DNA of 64,000 bases from Narthecium ossifragum (taxonomy: Eukaryota; Streptophyta; Magnoliopsida; Dioscoreales; Nartheciaceae): assembly GCA_963920575.1 (NCBI GenBank), contig OY986971.1, positions 20,388,492 to 20,452,491 of the forward strand, in the 5' to 3' direction. Position numbers and translations under genes: made by a program. The notes beneath the pieces are model-generated. The model ran no database searches. It worked only from the letters and a program-made list of their open reading frames with translations, and was not told where the DNA came from. This document shows, piece by piece, positions 60,481-64,000 of the stretch. Position 1 is the first letter of the stretch. Every line of letters begins with the position of its first letter.

Positions 60481-60823
60481 GATCCTCCTCCTCCTCATCG
60501 ATCTCGCGCCCGCCCTCCTCCTCCTCATCGATCTCGCGCCCGTCCTCCTCCTCATCAATCTCGCGTCCGGTCCTCCTCCTCATCGTTCTCGCGCCCGGTG
60601 GTCCTCCTCCTCACCGATCTCGCGTCCGGCGTCATCCTCCTCATCGATCTCACAGCCGGCGTCCTCCTCCTCATCGATCTCGCGGGGGGCGTCTCCTCCT
60701 CATCGATCTCGCGGCCGGTGGTCCTCCTCCGCACTGATCTCGCGGCCGGCGTCGTCCTCCTCATCGATCTCGCAGCCGGCGTCCTCCTCCTCATTGATCT
60801 CACAGCCGGTGGTCCTCGTCAAC
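60481..60823. repeat. Minisatellite, about 27-30 bp unit, about 12 copies
   Basis: Unit CCTCCTCCTCATCGATCTCG plus CGGCCGG.GT with small variants. It makes long open frames on both strands (Ser/Ile-rich or Arg/Glu-rich), which is why they are not called genes. Confidence 0.9.
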
Positions 60824-60949
60824 TTTTGGGCTCTAGTGCATATGAGTGACCGGATTGGGTTCGACTGTGAGTCAAATTTCGCCCCCTTATTCTTTGAGAA
60901 CACAATGCTCTTTAGTGTTAGCTTGAATAAGGTCTAAATAAGCTTCATC

Positions 60950-61440
60950 TAAAAAAGCTTCAGTGGCTAACCAACAAACCATCGATCTAAATTTTTTTTA
61001 ATGCTCATTGTAGCTTTCACACACAATAATTGATAGTGATTTGCTGGCAACATTGTTAAAATTGTTGATGAAGGTTACATGAGTCTGCGAAGTGATGATA
61101 ATTGTTTACATGAGTCTGCGAAGTGGTAAAATGTATAGCCAAATTTATCTGAGAATACAGTTTAGGGTTTACATGTAGTTATCACATCTGGATGAGATAT
61201 GGAATATACATTGAAGTATTTAGGAAGTGAAAAAAGTTATGTGAAAAAAGCTCAAAGTCAAGAAATCGAAACTGTATGGCCCACTTAATTTAAATTTCAT
61301 ATTCATTTCCCCAAGGCATTTATTATTGTAGTTGACTTGTGCAAATGAGTGTTATGCTCATTGCGAATAATTTCTGTATTGTTGATGTAATAAAGTGAGG
61401 GATGTCACACGCGTTATCGTCCGCATCGGCCCGGTCCATT
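60950..61440. other. Intergenic, no gene seen
   Basis: AT-rich; contains a short direct repeat CATGAGTCTGCGAAGTG (61079 and 61109). Confidence 0.5.
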
Positions 61441-61447
61441 CAGGTAA

Positions 61448-61745
61448 AGTGTAAGTGCGGGCTAAACGCCGTGCGATGAGTCTCCCGCACCGAGAAAAAT
61501 CTCAACCGGGGTCGGACACTAGTCGAAATGGGTGTGGATTTTGGAGGTGGGAAGATGTCGTACTTCAACAACCCTCACTGTCAAGTTCATCGTATACTCC
61601 TACATCATCTACTGGTCTATTGTTGGGTGCACGGTCTAGCGCGAGCGGAGTAACGGAGGACACAGTGGGCCTTCAAGTGGAAGTGATGCGTGGCCAGATG
61701 TGCGAATTGCGCATTGTCATTTGGGTTATTATTTATGCATGGTGA
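61448..61745 (+). pseudogene. GRF zinc-finger relic
   Basis: CKCGLNAVR, stop, VSRTEKNLNRGRTL is read from 61450, then, after a frame change, NGCGFWRWED from about 61531. Together these are the two halves of a GRF finger (C.CG...N.GR.F...CGFF.WED). The tail (QMCELRIVIWVIIYAW) resembles the hydrophobic end of such proteins. The stop and frame change mark it as dead. It lies just before the mobile-domain gene at 62462. Confidence 0.55.
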
Positions 61746-62227
61746 CAACAATTTTTTGTAAAAATCTTCTTGTAACTGAAAATGGTGTACTGACAATAGC
61801 ACAATGAGATTGCCTTGCCCGCTATCATGTAATACGGCCATGCTAGACTCTGTCTCCGGATTTTGTGACGGCAATCTTGTCTTGTACTGTAACGAAAAAT
61901 CGGCCGTAGCCTGATATATTTATGCTGAATGAATGTGCAGGTGCTTGTAGTGCTTTCTTTTGAAAATGTTGTCTTTTGTCAATTGCTTTGTCTACCTTGT
62001 CTCGTGTGAATTTTTTTCCTTTGCTCTTAATTTGTGTAATATAATGTATGAAAGGGAGACATGCAATAGAGTTTTATTACTGTCACATGCCTACGCACAC
62101 TCCCCACCAATACTTTGCAACGTTACATTGGCATAAAATGCCATCGTTGTTTGTTAAGCTATTGTTTGCAAATAAGAAATGGTTCATTCGCACTACATTT
62201 GTTATGTGATGTGGCTACACACCTTGT

Positions 62228-62417
62228 GCTCTGTTGTACTTTTGAACACCACATTCGCATAAAATGCAATCGTACTTTCATAAGCATATGTTTGGAATTC
62301 TTTAATAGTATATTCGCACTATGCTCTGTCGTACTTTTGAACACCACATTCACATAAAATGCAATCGTACTTTCTTAAGCATATGTTTGGAATTCTTCAG
62401 TAGTATATTCGCACTAC
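62228..62417. repeat. Tandem duplication, about 95 bp, two copies plus a diverged third
   Basis: GCTCTGT.GTACTTTTGAACA...CATAAAATGCAATCGTACTT...GGAATTCTT..TAGTATATTCGCACTA is repeated at 62228 and 62323. A weaker copy with CATAAAATGCCATCGTTGTT lies at 62120-62215. Just upstream of the next gene. Confidence 0.85.
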
Positions 62418-62461
62418 ACCCTTATTTTTTTAATGTAATGGTTTTCCACTGTCTCGCAGGC

Positions 62462-64000
62462 ATGGCTGCACCTATCTACCACCCTATCAGACCTAGTAGC
62501 CGCTGTTATGTCGCAGCAGTTGCGCAGTTGATCGAAAAAGGGTGTATAGAAGACAAACACCGAGAGTATGCTGCGCGGACGCCCTTTCGGGCCTTTTTTG
62601 ACATTCCTAGTATGGATCAGGATAGAGTGCTGCTCGAGGATATCCTGCAAGGGTGGCAGCATGATTCCTTCTTCCAGCTGGGTCCAAGACTAGTGGAGTT
62701 TACGCCCTATGAATGTGGGCTTATCCTCGGTCTTCCGTCTTCCGGGGAGCCGATTATTTTTGATCCGAGTACGGAGCCGGGACATAGACAGGAGAAAGAG
62801 AAGGTGGTGTACCCGCGATGGGTTAGGCGGCATGTAGCCCAGGAGAAAATATTGACAAGACAAGAATTGGGCCAGTTGATTGAGAGGCTCGCCAGGGACG
62901 ATCGACCCGCATACGTGGAGGATACAGTTCGCTTCTTCATTTTGTTCGTACTGTCGACTGTACTGTTCCCTAGGAGCGACTACACATGCCCGCCTGAGCT
63001 GGCTTTATACTTAAATGACCTTGACGGTACATGGCTCTATGATTGGAGTGGCGCCGTTCATCGGATGTTGATCTTCTGCTTGTCCTTGATGGTGCATGAG
63101 CTGAGAAAGCGTAAGAGAGCTCTTGAGGGTGCTCGCGTCTCAGGGAGGCCAAGAGACATACTCCTAAACGGATGCGCCATCGTACTTGTGGTATGCAATC
63201 CACTCATTTTGAAATGAATAAGCCCTCCTAGTTGACAAAATACGAAAGTGAATTCTTATTCGTTGACAATGCAGTTATGGTATTATGAGCACACCGCCGG
63301 TTGTAGGAGAAATCCCGTGGCAGCCGCATTCCCCATAATGTTGAAATGGGCTGGTACGAAAAGGAATAGAGAGAAGACTTTGGGGAAAGCAAAGGCGATG
63401 ATTTCCATAGAGAATGTAGAATACATGATCTAAAACTCTGTCTTATGCATATGCTTCTAAAATTTAGTTTAATATGTGTCTAACGACCCTTTGTACGTAG
63501 GTGGCAAGCTCACTGACTCCCACCGCTGAAGAAACCTCATGGCTACAGCAAGTAGCCACCCTCCAGGGTCGTGTTTCCGTAGCCGGGGACACGTATGGTG
63601 CTGGGCCTTCTACTTCGCACAGCATGCCTAACGAGCCCGAGGTACACAAATCCATGTATTTTACATCAAACCGAATCGTACTTTGTGATATAAATGAATT
63701 ATATGAGTTTCTCATTCATTATTCATGGATCAATTAGGCCTCGGAAATCGCTAGGCTGATGAGCATTTCTGAGGGGCATCATAGGGCGTTGGAGAGGCTT
63801 CAAGAAGTCACAATAAAAATGCAAGCAAGCCACGAAGCTGAGTTGACATCACTAAGGGCTGAGAATGAAAGATTGTCGCTAGCGGTGTCGAATTTAAAGG
63901 ATGGAGGCCGTGGTGGAGAAAAGGGTTTAGAAGTGCAGAACCCGAAGGTAGAAGGTCGCGGTAGCGGAAACAGTTTGGTGTACGGTAGGCGTCGGAGAGC
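62462..64000 (+). CDS. Plant mobile domain/DUF1985-type transposon-associated protein (partial at window end)
   Basis: Exon 1 62462-63190 (start MAAPIYHPIRPSSRCYVAAV, preceded by a CTGTCTCGCAG acceptor), exon 2 63275-63415, exon 3 63501-63641, exon 4 from 63738 to beyond the window. All introns are GT-AG and phase 0. Features are FRAFFDIPSMDQDRVLLEDI, LVEFTPYECGLILGLP, LTRQELGQLIERLARDDRPA, TVRFFILFVLSTVLFP and LYDWSGAVHRMLIFCLSL, then LWYYEHT..CRRNP...MLKWAGTKR, and a coiled coil in exon 4 (RALERLQEVTIKMQ...LTSLRAENERL). This general plan (bait-like domain, coiled coil, with a Ulp1 protease domain often following) is known from MULE-borne genes; the protease, if present, is outside. The family call is from overall pattern and is not certain. 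A stop at 63431 would end exon 2 if the donor at 63416 is not used. Confidence 0.6.

Noticed and set aside
60347..60937. 196-codon open frame with hydrophobic and Ser repeats
   Set aside because: It is the translation of a 27-30 bp minisatellite; open frames exist on both strands and no family motif is present.

Overview
This window is nuclear DNA of a flowering plant, probably a monocot. It has long introns, nested LTR retrotransposons, MULE and hAT transposons, and an HD-Zip I gene whose GC-rich exon resembles monocot HOX4/HOX20/AtHB6-type proteins. One 200-base run of N marks an assembly gap. Only two ordinary host genes are clear: an HD-Zip I transcription factor (15789-16773, +) and a complete 20-exon MCM9 helicase gene (59853 down to 31477, -). 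Almost everything else is mobile DNA or its debris.

Layout: 1-7872 is a non-autonomous Ty3/gypsy-type element. Its 5' LTR is cut by the window edge, a gag relic sits inside, and a related solo LTR appears to be inserted in it. 7873-11770 is a decayed Mutator-like transposase followed by a small GRF zinc-finger gene on the other strand. 11770-14391 is a truncated gypsy fragment on the minus strand. 15.4-17 kb holds the HD-Zip gene with a short upstream ORF. 17971-19326 is a solo LTR. 20893-22175 is an inverted (foldback-like) array of 22-bp and 83-bp repeats next to the gap. 22-31 kb is AT-rich intergenic DNA with several small hairpin or MITE-like elements. 31477-59853 is MCM9. 60-64 kb carries a minisatellite, a GRF relic, and the start of a plant-mobile-domain/Ulp1-type transposon-associated gene that runs off the window.

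The most striking part is the inside of MCM9. Intron 10 (12.5 kb) splits the Walker A codon region and contains a hAT element with a perfect 8-bp target duplication. A second hAT of the same family is inserted in its transposase gene with its own perfect 8-bp duplication. A Pack-MULE carrying two fragments of a 3-ketoacyl-CoA synthase gene is inserted in the same outer hAT with a 9-bp duplication. Two short relatives of this hAT family lie in intron 14 and just downstream of the gene. Intron 13 holds a full-length copia retrotransposon (5-bp duplication). Its primer-binding position does not look like a tRNA site but is perfectly complementary, over 15 nt, to a stretch of its own LTR. Despite about 18 kb of inserted elements, all 20 MCM9 exons join in frame to a 664-residue protein with every key motif. 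All coordinates, splice sites and repeat matches were read by eye; homologies are from recognised motifs, not searches.
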